Shown: positions 1-9,013, counted from the first letter of the stretch. The stretch is 64,000 bases of DNA from Streptomyces sp. WMMC940 (GCF_027460265.1 NZ_JAPZBC010000001.1:5188001-5252000); one strand, 5' to 3'. The notes: a model not told the origin generated them from the sequence alone. Made by a program: numbers and translations.

Positions 1-196
1 TACGGCCCAGCCAGCGAGCCGTCACCGCCTCACGCAGCGCCGCCTTCGTACGGAAATGCCGGTACACACTGCCGTGACTCACCCCGAGGACGCGCGCCAC
101 ATCGACGACCGTCGCCTTGGACGGACCGAAACGACGCAGCACCTCCTCGGTCGCCTCGAGGATGCGGTCGGCGGTCAGGGTCTCCGTGGTGGACAT
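1..196 (-). CDS. TetR/AcrR-family regulator, N-terminal part (runs off window)
   Basis: This is the first 65 residues of a TetR-type repressor read leftward, and its 3' part lies outside the window. The visible part starts MSTTETLTADRIL. It carries the canonical DNA-binding helix-turn-helix around residues 25-50, with GVSHGSVYRHFRTK as the recognition-helix motif. The ligand-binding domain is not visible, so the ligand cannot be guessed. The gene lies 249 bp downstream of the aldo/keto reductase on the same strand. It is a candidate for binding the palindrome in that gene's promoter, but this is inference only. The stretch 197-445 between them holds no convincing gene. Confidence 0.85.
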   Translation of the reverse strand, partial: MSTTETLTADRILEATEEVLRRFGPSKATVVDVARVLGVSHGSVYRHFRTKAALREAVTARWLGR

Positions 197-445
197 GGCA
201 CCGACGTTACCCTTCCCCACCGACACGACCCGGACCAGCCGGACGCCCGGCACGACATGCGCAGCAAGCACGACGGGCACCGCAGGCACGGAGCGGACGG
301 CCCCCAGGCACAGCACGGCCGGCACGACCGGGGCCGGCCGACGGGGACCCCGCCGACCGGCCCCGGTCGTGCCCGATCACGGCCGCGCGCCGCGACACGT
401 CAGTGCTCGCTGTCGAGATGCGCCATCTGCGCCGCCGGGTAACGC

Positions 446-1447
446 TCACCCGCCGCGGCCCCCCCGCGGAACGGCCCGCTCGATCGCCGCGAGCTCGTCC
501 TCCCCGAACGTCACGCCCAGCGCCCCCAGCGCCTCCGCCAACCGGTCCCGGCGCCGCGCACCCACCAGCGGAACGATGTCCTCGCCACGTGACAGCACCC
601 ACGCGATCGCCAGCTGGGCGACCGAAACGCCCTTCTGCTCCGCGATCTTGCGCAACTGCTCCACGAGATCGAGGTTGTGCAGCAGATTGACGCCCTGAAA
701 GCGCGGGCTCATGCCACGGAAGTCATTGGCCGCCAGCTTCCGGTCCCCGCTGAAGTGCCCGGAGATCAAACCGCGGGACAGCACGCCGTACGCCGTGACA
801 CCGATACCCAACTCCCGCGCCGTGGGCAGGATCGCGTCCTCGATGCCGCGGGAGATCAGCGAGTACTCGATCTGCAGATCGGTGATCGGGGCGACGGAAG
901 CCGCACGGCGCAGCGTGTCGGCACCGACCTCGGACAGGCCGATGTGCCGGACGTGCCCCGCCTCGACCAGCTCGGCGATCGCCCCGACCGTCTCCTCCAC
1001 CGGCACGCCCGGGTCGACACGGGCGATGCGGTAGACGTCGATGTGGTCGGTGCCCAGCCGCTGCAGCGAGTAGGCGGCGAAGTTCTTCACCGCCGCGGGG
1101 CGGCCGTCATAGCCGGACCAGCCGCCGTCCGGGTCGCGGAGCGCCCCGAACTTCACGCTGATCAGCGCCTTCTCGCGGGCCGCCGCCGGAGCGGCACGCA
1201 GTGCCTCGCCGATCAGCATCTCGTTGTGGCCCATGCCGTAGAAGTCGCCCGTGTCGATCAGCGTCACGCCGGCGTCCAGGGCGGCGTGGATCGTCGCGAT
1301 GGACTCCGAGCGATCAGCGTCGCCGTAGAGCGCCGACATGCCCATGGCGCCCAGGCCGATCGCTGAGACCCGGGGGCCGGTGGCGCCGAGCGGACGGGTC
1401 GGGAGGGGGTGGTGCACGGGGGAGGCCGGGGTGTTGGGGGAGGTCAT
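446..1447 (-). CDS. Aldo/keto reductase (NADPH-dependent), AKR13-like
   Basis: A 333-aa TIM-barrel oxidoreductase of the aldo/keto reductase superfamily, expected to reduce aldehydes or ketones with NADPH in the cytoplasm. The N-terminal GLGAMGMSALYG and D65-T-G-D-F-Y70 motifs and K99 fit three of the four catalytic tetrad positions. The usual His in the YxxHRVD motif is Ala (YRIARVD, position 142). A C-terminal GARRRDRLAEAL segment is the usual NADP phosphate-binding stretch. The ATG start has GAGGAGC 7-8 nt upstream. The promoter 40-68 bp upstream has TTGACA and CATAGT hexamers and overlaps a palindrome, so the gene is probably controlled by a repressor. Physiological substrate is unknown. 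Confidence 0.93.
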   Translation of the reverse strand: MTSPNTPASPVHHPLPTRPLGATGPRVSAIGLGAMGMSALYGDADRSESIATIHAALDAGVTLIDTGDFYGMGHNEMLIGEALRAAPAAAREKALISVKFGALRDPDGGWSGYDGRPAAVKNFAAYSLQRLGTDHIDVYRIARVDPGVPVEETVGAIAELVEAGHVRHIGLSEVGADTLRRAASVAPITDLQIEYSLISRGIEDAILPTARELGIGVTAYGVLSRGLISGHFSGDRKLAANDFRGMSPRFQGVNLLHNLDLVEQLRKIAEQKGVSVAQLAIAWVLSRGEDIVPLVGARRRDRLAEALGALGVTFGEDELAAIERAVPRGGRGG

Positions 1448-1486
1448 GGCACGGCTCCTCGGGGGAGGGGATCGCTAACGCTGACA

Positions 1487-1527
1487 ACTATGGCATGATG
1501 ACTGACAGATGTCAATATTTGTCAGTC
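1487..1527 (-). promoter_or_regulatory. Promoter with palindromic operator for the aldo/keto reductase gene
   Basis: Read leftward, TTGACA (1515-1510) and CATAGT (1492-1487) are separated by 17 nt, a good vegetative promoter. An inverted repeat GACTGACA-N12-TGTCAGTC (1500-1527) covers the -35 region. The overlap predicts repression by a dimeric TetR- or MarR-type protein. The regulator is not identified. Confidence 0.65.
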
Positions 1528-1713
1528 GTCATCGATTAGTGGAGCGCGCGACGCATGCCACCAGGCCGAAAAATCGGGTGTCCGCCCCGCCCTCGACCGG
1601 TACCGTCGCCGCATGTCCTCCTTCTTCCAGATCTACGAGTGAGAGTGCGGCGGCCACCTCCCGCCCCCACCAGCTGACATCCGGATCACTTCTCACCACG
1701 ATGGGAGAACCCC

Positions 1714-1929
1714 GTGGCCAAGGGTCGTAACAACCTCCTCGGCGTGGGCGGACAGCGCCGAAAGCTGTCCCGCGCCGACCAGCAGGGCAACGGTCCGGCG
1801 AGCCAGGCAGACCGCCGGACGGCCGCCGACCAGAAGCAGGAGCTCCTGCGCAAGATGCGCGAGCGCACCCAGGGCGCCGAGGTCGCTCTCAACGAGGCGT
1901 CCCAGGACGCGAGCGACACACAGCGCTGA
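1714..1929 (+). CDS. DUF6243 family small protein
   Basis: A 71-aa, charged, Gln/Arg-rich protein starting VAKGRNNLLGVGGQRRKLSR, the signature I associate with the Streptomyces DUF6243 family. Its function is unknown. There is no signal peptide or membrane segment, and the C-terminal half (ADQKQELLRKMRERTQG) looks helical. The GTG start is supported by GGGAG seven nucleotides upstream and by the conserved N-terminus. It stands alone and is followed by a strong hairpin terminator. Confidence 0.8.
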   Translation: MAKGRNNLLGVGGQRRKLSRADQQGNGPASQADRRTAADQKQELLRKMRERTQGAEVALNEASQDASDTQR

Positions 1930-1945
1930 CGCCATCTCACGTCGA

Positions 1946-1981
1946 AGGGCCCGGATCACCCACCCTGGTGGTCCGGGCCCT
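1946..1981 (+). terminator. Hairpin terminator after the DUF6243 gene
   Basis: AGGGCCCGGA at 1946-1955 pairs perfectly with TCCGGGCCCT at 1972-1981, with a further CCACC/GGTGG inner stem. A CT-rich tail (cttcgtctt) follows. It lies 17 bp after the stop codon. Confidence 0.75.
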
Positions 1982-2052
1982 CTTCGTCTTCGGATGCGGT
2001 CGCCCGATCCCGGGCCATGATGGAAGGGGCGTACCTACCGGAGGTGTGTGTC

Positions 2053-2298
2053 ATGGCCGAGCAGGACCGCGGAGTGCCGCCGGAGCGGCTGGAGGACGGG
2101 CAGCTGCTGAAGGAGCTGGAGGCCATCCACCGCACCCGCCACGAGACCCTGCTGTACGGCTCCGACGACGCTCTGCAGACGCACACTTCCCGGATGGGCG
2201 CCTTGGAGGCGGAGTACGTCCGCCGCCACCCCCAGCGGGCCACGTCCCGGGCCCGGACCCGGGAGGGCGCTCGGGCCCGTACGTGCGACGAGGGCTGA
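2053..2298 (+). CDS. DUF6158 family small protein
   Basis: An 81-aa soluble protein (MAEQDRGVPPERLEDGQLL...). The central ELEAIHRTRHETLLYGSDDAL...HTSRM..LE.EYVRRHP pattern fits the actinobacterial DUF6158 family as I remember it, whose function is unknown. The His/Arg-rich helix TRHETL is the conserved core. An upstream in-frame ATG exists at 2017, but GGAGG placed 8 nt before 2053 and the family N-terminus favour 2053. The last ~15 residues are Arg-rich. The gene is convergent with the Uma2 gene, with only 2 bp between the stops. Confidence 0.75.
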   Translation: MAEQDRGVPPERLEDGQLLKELEAIHRTRHETLLYGSDDALQTHTSRMGALEAEYVRRHPQRATSRARTREGARARTCDEG

Positions 2299-2300
2299 GC

Positions 2301-2915
2301 TCAGCCCTCGGTGGCGTCGGCGGGCACCTCGAACACGCCGGTGTCGAGCTCGCAGCCGAACGGGTCGGGGATCTCCGGCTTCTCGCCGAACGGGGCCGTC
2401 CGCCGGGCCAGATAGCCCTTGGCGGAGGGCTCCCAGAACACGGTGGCCGTCTGCTCCTGCATGTCCAGCAGCAGGTAGACGGGCACGCCTGCCCTGCCGT
2501 AGACGGGGACCTTGTCCTGCCAGTCCACGAGCCGGGTCGCCGAAGAGGTGAGTTCGCATACGAAGGAGAGGGCCTCGCCGTCGACGTACCGGGAATCCGT
2601 CCGGAAGGCGGAGGGCGCGGCGGCGTAGATGTCGGGGCCGTACGCCCGTTCCTCGCCGGGGAAGGCGAACAGGAACGGAGTCGAGGACATGATGTGGCCT
2701 TGCGGGCGTTCCGGCTTCAGCTGGTCCAGGACGGACTCCATGACGGGCAGGTAGAAGCCCCGGGACCATGGCGACATGACGATGTTTCCCCGGACGATCT
2801 CTGCCCGGTAGCCGTCGGGCACCTCCATGCTCAGCAGCGTGTCGCACAGCGCTTCGAACTGCGGTGTGCCACGGGCGGCTTCTATGGTCGTCGGTCGCTC
2901 AAGCATCAGTGTCAT
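2301..2915 (-). CDS. Uma2 family endonuclease-like protein (DUF820)
   Basis: A 204-aa protein of the Uma2/DUF820 group, a PD-(D/E)XK nuclease-like fold abundant in actinomycetes and cyanobacteria. Recognisable elements are YRAEIVRGNIVMSP (the E.v.G motif), GPDIYAAAP (the PD of the active site), and FVCELTSSATRLVDWQDKVPVYGRAGVPVYLLLD (ExT...D..KK.YA..GV..YwivD). The D-E-K catalytic pattern is mostly present. The usual second Lys of the DRxxKr segment is seen as DWQDK. I chose the start at 2915 because AGGGAGG sits just upstream; an open frame extends further to 2972. Biological role of these solitary nucleases is unclear. Confidence 0.85.
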   Translation of the reverse strand: MTLMLERPTTIEAARGTPQFEALCDTLLSMEVPDGYRAEIVRGNIVMSPWSRGFYLPVMESVLDQLKPERPQGHIMSSTPFLFAFPGEERAYGPDIYAAAPSAFRTDSRYVDGEALSFVCELTSSATRLVDWQDKVPVYGRAGVPVYLLLDMQEQTATVFWEPSAKGYLARRTAPFGEKPEIPDPFGCELDTGVFEVPADATEG

Positions 2916-3124
2916 GATGCGCCCTCCCTCGTGCCCGCGGCCAGGTTCGGCCGTGTGTGTCGCGTCGACCACTCACCGTAGCGGTGTGGCGTACCGGCGG
3001 TTTCCTCGTCCCGAGGGGGCGTACCCGCGCGTTCGTCAGCGGGTGGGCCCGGGGCGTGCCGGACGCGGACATATATGCATAGTACGGCTAACTAATGAAC
3101 TTGACAGTGCGCGACAATGGTCGA

Positions 3125-4270
3125 ATGACCACGCTCGCCCAGCCCTCGAAGCTGTCCATCGGCCCGCATGCCGTGCAGCCCCCGGTGGTGCTCGCGCCCA
3201 TGGCCGGCATCACCAACGCACCGTTCCGCACCCTTTGCAGGGAGTTCAGCGGGGGCAAGGGGCTGTTCGTGAGCGAGATGATCACGACCCGGGCGCTGGT
3301 CGAGCGCAACGAGAAGACGATGCAGCTGATCCACTTCGATGCGTCGGAGACGCCGCGTTCGATCCAGTTGTACGGGGTGGACCCGGTCACGGTCGGCAAG
3401 GCGGTCCGCATGATCGTGGACGAGGGCCTGGCCGATCACATCGATCTGAACTTCGGCTGCCCGGTGCCCAAGGTGACCCGCAAGGGCGGCGGTTCGGCGC
3501 TGCCGTACAAGCGGAACCTGCTGCGGGCGATCCTGGCCGAGGCGGTCGGCAACGCGGGTGATCTGCCGGTGACGATGAAGATGCGCAAGGGCATCGACGA
3601 CGATCACATCACGTATCTCGACGCGGGGCGGATCGCGGTCGACGAGGGCGTCACGGCGATCGCCCTGCACGGGCGTACCGCGGCTCAGCACTACGGCGGT
3701 ACGGCGGACTGGGACGCGATCGCGCGCCTGAAGGAGCATGTGCCGGAGATCCCGGTGCTGGGCAACGGCGACATCTGGTCGGCGGACGACGCGCTGCGGA
3801 TGATGCGGGAGACGGGTTGCGACGGGGTGGTCGTGGGGCGCGGCTGCCTGGGTCGGCCGTGGTTGTTCGGGGATCTGGTCAGCGCCTTCGAGGGGTCGGG
3901 TGCCTTTGCTCGGCCTTCGTTGCGTGAGGTCGCGGACGTGATGGTGCGCCATGCGCGACTGCTGGGGGAGTGGATCGGGGACGAGTCCCGTGGCGTGATC
4001 GACTTCCGTAAGCACGTGGCGTGGTATCTGAAGGGGTTCGCGGTCGGGTCGGAGATGCGCAAGCGGCTCGCGGTGACGTCGTCGCTGGAGGAGCTGCGCG
4101 CTCAGCTGAGCGCGCTGGACCTGGACCAGCCGTGGCCGTCGGGTGCGGACGGTCCGAGGGGGCGTACGTCGGGGAACAACCGGGTCGTGCTGCCGGACGG
4201 CTGGCTGAGGGACCCGTACGACTGTGCAGGTGTGAGCGAGGATGCCGAGCTGGACACGTCCGGGGGCTGA
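3125..4270 (+). CDS. dusB: tRNA-dihydrouridine synthase DusB
   Basis: A 381-aa FMN enzyme that reduces uridine to dihydrouridine in the D-loop of tRNA. The signature VLAPMAGITNAPFRTLCRE, the NFGCPVPKVTRKGGGSAL motif with the active-site Cys, and HGRTAAQHYGG with GNGDIWSADDA for FMN phosphate binding all occur in the normal order. The C-terminal helical tRNA-binding domain (FRKHVAWYLKGF) is also present. The start MTTLAQPSKL is preferred, although an in-frame ATG lies at 3095. Neither has a clear Shine-Dalgarno sequence, so a leaderless mRNA is possible. The gene lies upstream of ppdK, as in other Streptomyces. Confidence 0.95.
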   Translation: MTTLAQPSKLSIGPHAVQPPVVLAPMAGITNAPFRTLCREFSGGKGLFVSEMITTRALVERNEKTMQLIHFDASETPRSIQLYGVDPVTVGKAVRMIVDEGLADHIDLNFGCPVPKVTRKGGGSALPYKRNLLRAILAEAVGNAGDLPVTMKMRKGIDDDHITYLDAGRIAVDEGVTAIALHGRTAAQHYGGTADWDAIARLKEHVPEIPVLGNGDIWSADDALRMMRETGCDGVVVGRGCLGRPWLFGDLVSAFEGSGAFARPSLREVADVMVRHARLLGEWIGDESRGVIDFRKHVAWYLKGFAVGSEMRKRLAVTSSLEELRAQLSALDLDQPWPSGADGPRGRTSGNNRVVLPDGWLRDPYDCAGVSEDAELDTSGG

Positions 4271-4694
4271 CCGGGCGGCGGTTCGGGAGGCCGGTCCGGA
4301 TCCGGCTGCGAGCGGGTCCGGATGGTGGGATCCGGTCGTTGCCGGCGGCGTGATTCTCGCCACCTCTGATAGGGGTTGCGCTCAGATGAGCGCTCTCGGG
4401 GTGACTGTGACTTCGGAAGGGGTGGCACTGAGTGCCACCCCTTCCGTGTTCAATAATTGAACTCAGATGCCTTGGATGGTGCTCATGTGAGCGGCGATTT
4501 TCCGCTTTCGGTCAAGCGCTCTTCGAGGGATGAAGGTGCCAAGGCTCCGGCTTTACGCATCGGTAACCTGTGATCTGCTGGCGGACGGGTGGTTACGGCC
4601 GAATGACGGACAAGTGGACGTACCCAGGTGCCTTCGATCTGGGTATGTTCCTCGCCGTCAGGGCAGCCACCGAGTCCTCGAGGAGTCGAGACCC
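4271..4694. other. Gap between dusB and ppdK
   Basis: There is no convincing gene in this stretch. It contains the dusB terminator (4415-4445) and presumably the ppdK promoter. An open frame from 4530 runs into ppdK, but its first 55 codons do not resemble any PPDK N-terminus. Confidence 0.7.
4415..4445 (+). terminator. Terminator between dusB and ppdK
   Basis: GGAAGGGGTGGCA at 4415-4427 pairs perfectly with TGCCACCCCTTCC at 4433-4445 around a CTGAG loop. It is followed by gtgttcaataattg, AT-rich for this genome. The position 145 bp after dusB fits a terminator. Confidence 0.8.
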
Positions 4695-7403
4695 GTGTCG
4701 GAAAACAAAGATCAGAAGTTCGTCTACGACTTCACCGAGGGCAACAAGGACCTCAAGGACCTCCTCGGTGGCAAGGGTGCGAACCTCGCCGAGATGACCA
4801 ACCTCGGTCTGCCCGTCCCCCCGGGCTTCACCATCACCACGGAGGCCTGCAAGGTCTACCTCGACAGTGGTGAGGAGCCCGCGGCACTGCGTGACGAGGT
4901 GAGTGCGCACCTCGACGCGCTGGAGCAGCGCATGGGCAAGAAGCTGGGCCAGGCCGACGACCCGCTGCTGGTGTCCGTACGCTCCGGGGCCAAGTTCTCC
5001 ATGCCCGGGATGATGGACACGGTCCTGAACATCGGTCTGTCCGACACGTCGGTGGAGGGCCTCGCCAAGCAGGCCGGCGACGACCGCTTCGCGTGGGACT
5101 CCTACCGCCGGCTCATCCAGATGTTCGGCAAGACCGTCCTCGGCGTCGACGGCGAGCTGTTCGAGGACGCCCTGGAGGGCGCCAAGGAAGCCAAGAAGGT
5201 CACGGTCGACACCGACCTGGACGCCTCCGACCTGAAGAAGCTGGTCAAGCAGTTCAAGAAGATCGTCAAGTCCGAGACCGGCCGCGACTTCCCGCAGGAC
5301 CCGCGCGAGCAGATGGATCTGGCCATCAAGGCCGTCTTCGACTCCTGGAACGGCGACCGGGCGAAGCTCTACCGCCGTCAGGAGCGCATCCCGCACGATC
5401 TCGGCACCGCGGTCAACGTCTGCTCCATGGTCTTCGGCAACCTCGGCCCGGACTCCGGCACCGGTGTCGCGTTCACTCGCGACCCCGCCTCCGGCCACCA
5501 GGGCGTGTACGGCGACTACCTGCAGAACGCGCAGGGCGAGGACGTCGTCGCCGGTATCCGCAACACGGTGCCGCTCGCGGACCTGGAGTCGATCGACAAG
5601 AAGTCGTACGACCAGCTGATGCAGATCATGGAGACGCTGGAGACGCACTACAAGGACCTGTGCGACATCGAGTTCACCATCGAGCGCGGCCAGCTGTGGA
5701 TGCTGCAGACCCGGGTCGGCAAGCGCACCGCGGGTGCCGCCTTCCGCATCGCCACCCAGCTCGTGGACCAGGGCCTCATCGACGAGGCCGAGGCGCTCCA
5801 GCGCGTCACCGGCGCGCAGCTCGCACAGCTGATGTTCCCGCGCTTCGACGAGGCCGCCCAGGTCGAGAAGCTCGGCCGGGGCATCGCCGCCTCCCCGGGT
5901 GCGGCGGTCGGCAAGGCCGTCTTCGACTCCTACACGGCCGTCAAGTGGTCCCGTTCCGGCGAGAAGGTCATCCTGATCCGCCGTGAGACCAACCCGGACG
6001 ACCTCGATGGCATGATCGCGGCCGAGGGCATCCTGACCTCCCGCGGCGGAAAGACCTCCCACGCGGCCGTCGTCGCCCGCGGCATGGGCAAGACCTGCGT
6101 CTGCGGTGCCGAGGAGCTGGAGGTCGACACCAAGCGCCGCCGGATGACGGTGAACGGCACGGTCGTGGAGGAGGGCGACGTCGTCTCCATCGACGGTTCC
6201 ACCGGCAAGGTGTACCTCGGCGAGGTCCCGGTCGTGCCGTCCCCGGTGGTGGAGTACTTCGAGGGCCGGATGCACGCGGGCGCCGACGACGCCGACGAGC
6301 TGGTCCAGGCCGTGCACCGGATCATGGCCTACGCGGACCGGGTGCGCCGGCTGCGGGTACGGGCCAACGCCGACAACGCCGAGGACGCGCTGCGTGCCCG
6401 CCGCTTCGGTGCCCAGGGCATCGGGCTGTGCCGCACCGAGCACATGTTCCTCGGTGAGCGCCGCGAGATGGTCGAGAAGCTGATCCTCGCCGACACCGAC
6501 GACGAGCGCGAGGAGGCGCTGAAGGCGCTGCTGCCGCTGCAGAAGAAGGACTTCGTCGAGCTCTTCGAGGCGATGGACGGGCTGCCGGTGACGGTGCGGC
6601 TGCTGGACCCGCCGCTGCACGAGTTCCTGCCGGACATCACCGAGCTGTCGGTGCGCGTGGCGCTCGCGGAGGCCCGCAAGGACGCCAACGAGAACGACCT
6701 GCGCCTGCTGCAGGCGGTGCACCGGCTGCACGAGCAGAACCCGATGCTGGGCCTGCGCGGCGTCCGTCTCGGTCTGGTCATCCCCGGCCTGTTCACCATG
6801 CAGGTGCGGGCCATCGCGGAGGCCGCGGCGGAGCGGAGGAACGCCAAGGGAGACCCGCGTGCCGAGATCATGATCCCGCTGGTGGGCACGGTCCAGGAGT
6901 TGGAGATCGTCCGCGAGGAGGCCGAGGAGGTCATCGCGGAGGTCGAGGCCAGGACCGGCGTGGAGCTGAAGCTGGCGCTGGGCACGATGATCGAGCTGCC
7001 GCGTGCCGCGCTGACCGCCGCCCAGATCGCGGAGGCGGCCGAGTTCTTCTCGTTCGGCACGAACGACCTCACCCAGACCGTGTGGGGCTTCAGCCGGGAC
7101 GACGTGGAGGCGAGCTTCTTCACGGCCTACCTGGAGAAGGGCATCTTCGGAGTCAGCCCGTTCGAGACGATCGACAAGGACGGCGTCGGTTCGCTGGTGC
7201 GCAACGCGGCCGCGGCCGGCCGGGCCACCCGACCGGACCTGAAGCTCGGCGTCTGCGGCGAGCACGGCGGCGACCCGGAGTCGGTGCACTTCTTCCACGA
7301 GGTGGGCCTGGACTACGTCTCCTGCTCGCCGTTCCGGATCCCCGTGGCCCGTCTGGAGGCGGGTCGCGCGGCGGCGCAGTCCTCCGGGAGCGACAGCCGC
7401 TGA
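4695..7403 (+). CDS. ppdK: Pyruvate, phosphate dikinase
   Basis: A 902-aa enzyme interconverting pyruvate + ATP + Pi with PEP + AMP + PPi. The order is an N-terminal ATP-grasp domain (GGKGANLAEMTNLGLPVPPGF), then the swivelling phosphohistidine domain with LTSRGGKTSHAAVVARGMG (catalytic His near residue 455). The C-terminal PEP-utilising barrel has CRTEHMF, EIMIPLVG, FSFGTNDLTQ and the catalytic-Cys motif CGEHGGDP. The start is GTG at 4695 with GAGGAG nine nt upstream; homologues begin at this SENKDQKFVYDF sequence. It is a single-gene unit flanked by terminators on both sides. In Streptomyces it would serve gluconeogenic or anaplerotic balance at the PEP node. Confidence 0.97.
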   Translation: MSENKDQKFVYDFTEGNKDLKDLLGGKGANLAEMTNLGLPVPPGFTITTEACKVYLDSGEEPAALRDEVSAHLDALEQRMGKKLGQADDPLLVSVRSGAKFSMPGMMDTVLNIGLSDTSVEGLAKQAGDDRFAWDSYRRLIQMFGKTVLGVDGELFEDALEGAKEAKKVTVDTDLDASDLKKLVKQFKKIVKSETGRDFPQDPREQMDLAIKAVFDSWNGDRAKLYRRQERIPHDLGTAVNVCSMVFGNLGPDSGTGVAFTRDPASGHQGVYGDYLQNAQGEDVVAGIRNTVPLADLESIDKKSYDQLMQIMETLETHYKDLCDIEFTIERGQLWMLQTRVGKRTAGAAFRIATQLVDQGLIDEAEALQRVTGAQLAQLMFPRFDEAAQVEKLGRGIAASPGAAVGKAVFDSYTAVKWSRSGEKVILIRRETNPDDLDGMIAAEGILTSRGGKTSHAAVVARGMGKTCVCGAEELEVDTKRRRMTVNGTVVEEGDVVSIDGSTGKVYLGEVPVVPSPVVEYFEGRMHAGADDADELVQAVHRIMAYADRVRRLRVRANADNAEDALRARRFGAQGIGLCRTEHMFLGERREMVEKLILADTDDEREEALKALLPLQKKDFVELFEAMDGLPVTVRLLDPPLHEFLPDITELSVRVALAEARKDANENDLRLLQAVHRLHEQNPMLGLRGVRLGLVIPGLFTMQVRAIAEAAAERRNAKGDPRAEIMIPLVGTVQELEIVREEAEEVIAEVEARTGVELKLALGTMIELPRAALTAAQIAEAAEFFSFGTNDLTQTVWGFSRDDVEASFFTAYLEKGIFGVSPFETIDKDGVGSLVRNAAAAGRATRPDLKLGVCGEHGGDPESVHFFHEVGLDYVSCSPFRIPVARLEAGRAAAQSSGSDSR

Positions 7404-7981
7404 CGGGAGCGAGCGCCGGCGGCGGAAGCCGTCGGCGGCGCTGATTCCCGCCCCCGAACCCGGGGCCGTCGGTGGTCCTCGACCCTCACCGACCGGCCGG
7501 CGGTCCCGGTGCACCGAGGACGAGCGGGACGGGCACCTTGTGCGGAGGTGTCTGTCCCGCTCGTTTCCTTTTGGCGATTCCGGTAGCGGGCGGGTCCTGG
7601 CCCGGCGGGTCCGCCGCCGACGGGCCCTGTTGAATGACGGACCAGTAGTGCGTTTAACGGGAGCTTGATTTTCGCCATTCGTTGAGCAAAGAACAGGCGG
7701 GGCGCGGTCGACGGATCCCCACCCGCCGGCCGCGCCCCATTACCGATGCCGGACACGGAGCCGCAACCTCCGCCGACCGCCGCCAGGCGCGGAAAGCCCC
7801 CCACGGTCTTTGCCTCGCCCCTCGGTACCCGAAGGTTTCGTGCCCGACGTCGTACAGCTTTTCGGTTGACCACCCTGTTGCGCGATGCGTTTCAACTGTG
7901 GCTGAAACACCGTGGTAACGTCCTGTGATTGCATGCATACTCAGTGACGGGGGCGATTGCGGATGCAACAGTGGGGGTTCC
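7404..7981. other. Gap between ppdK and the winged-helix regulator
   Basis: About 580 bp without a convincing gene. It holds the ppdK terminator (7521-7568). The last ~100 bp before the regulator are AT-richer (for example gtgattgcatgcatactcagtg) and presumably contain its promoter. Confidence 0.6.
7521..7568 (+). terminator. ppdK terminator
   Basis: CGAGCGGGAC (7521-7530) pairs with GTCCCGCTCG (7554-7563), with partial extension inside the loop. It is followed by tttcctttt. It lies 118 bp after the ppdK stop. Confidence 0.85.
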
Positions 7982-9013
7982 GTGCTGCGAATCCACTTCA
8001 CCGGTGAAGACCTCGCCAGGGTGCGGATGGCGGCCAGACCGGACGTTTTGTGGGAAGCGATTCTGAGTTTCCACCGTTTACGGGACCGGCGCGGCGCCAC
8101 CGTCTTCGGGGAATGGCGGACGGAAACCCGGGCCCGGCTGAACGGTGAAACACGGCTCCTCGCGGCCCTCGTTCCGCAGCGAGGCTATTTCCCGGACTTC
8201 CTGACTCCGCCCGAGGCGCTGGAGGGCTTGGAGGAGGGCCTGGAGGCGGTGCGCGCCACCCCGGCGCGCAGGCTCGGTGCCGAGCTGGCCCTGCTCGCCG
8301 CGGAGCGGCCGCACTCCGTGCTCACGGGCCGGCTCGCCGGGCTCGCCGAGGGCGCGGACGGGCCGATGGGCCGGCTCGTGGGGGCGCTGCGCAGCTACCA
8401 CCGGTCGGCGATCGAGCCGTACTGGCCGCACGTCCAGGCCGCGGTGGAGGCCGATCGTGCCGTGCGCGGCCGGGCCCTGCTCGACGGGGGAGCGGACGAG
8501 CTGCTGGCCTCCCTGCCGCCGATGCTGCGCTGGCGGGCGCCGGTGCTGGAGGCCGACTACCCGGTGGACCGCGAACTGCGGCTGGAGGGGCGCGGGCTGC
8601 TGCTGCAGCCGTCGTACTTCTGCCGCGGCACGCCCGTCGTCCGCCGGGACCCGGACCTGCCGCCGGTGCTGGTCTACCCCGTGACGCACACCGGGTCCCC
8701 GGTGACGTGGGAGCGGGACGGGCTGTCGCTGGGCAGGCTGGTGGGGCACACCCGCTCGGCGGTGCTGCAGTCCATCGGCAGCGGCTGCACGACGAGCGAG
8801 CTCGCCCGCAGGGCGGGGGTGTCGCTCGCCTCCGCCAGCCAGCACGCGTGCGTGCTGCGGGAGGCCGGGCTCGTGGTCACGCTGCGGAACGGGAACGCGG
8901 TGCTGCACACGATGACGCCGCTGGGCACGGCCCTGCTGAGGGGCCGCGCCCAGCGTGATCCGGAGCCGCCGGGGGTGCTTACGCCCGGAACGGTCCCGTC
9001 ACCTCGTAGGTGA
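7982..9013 (+). CDS. ArsR-like winged helix-turn-helix regulator
   Basis: A 343-aa protein of a family expanded in Streptomyces. It has a long N-terminal alpha-helical domain starting VLRIHFTGEDLARVRMA, a middle segment with VEADRAVRGRALLDGGADELL, and a C-terminal winged helix (residues ~255-315). The winged helix reads LGRLVGHTRSAVLQSIGSGCTTSELARRAGVSLASASQHACVLREAGLV. Such proteins are usually transcriptional regulators with unknown ligands. The GTG start at 7982 gives the conserved N-terminus; an ATG at 7925 is less likely. The last 35 bp overlap the 3' end of the convergent PhoX gene. A 60-bp fragment closely matching the middle of this gene occurs at 38498-38557. Confidence 0.85.
   Translation: MLRIHFTGEDLARVRMAARPDVLWEAILSFHRLRDRRGATVFGEWRTETRARLNGETRLLAALVPQRGYFPDFLTPPEALEGLEEGLEAVRATPARRLGAELALLAAERPHSVLTGRLAGLAEGADGPMGRLVGALRSYHRSAIEPYWPHVQAAVEADRAVRGRALLDGGADELLASLPPMLRWRAPVLEADYPVDRELRLEGRGLLLQPSYFCRGTPVVRRDPDLPPVLVYPVTHTGSPVTWERDGLSLGRLVGHTRSAVLQSIGSGCTTSELARRAGVSLASASQHACVLREAGLVVTLRNGNAVLHTMTPLGTALLRGRAQRDPEPPGVLTPGTVPSPRR

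Noticed and set aside
1509..1730. A divergent small gene starting in the AKR operator
   Set aside because: The frame begins inside the palindrome, shows no protein-like pattern and has no ribosome-binding site.
4530..4694. An N-terminal extension of PPDK from ATG 4530
   Set aside because: The 55 extra residues do not resemble any PPDK, and GAGGAG precedes GTG 4695, where the family sequence starts.
4593..7514. A 973-codon open frame opposite ppdK
   Set aside because: Antisense shadow of a highly conserved enzyme; His/Gln/Arg/Leu-rich translation, no domain.
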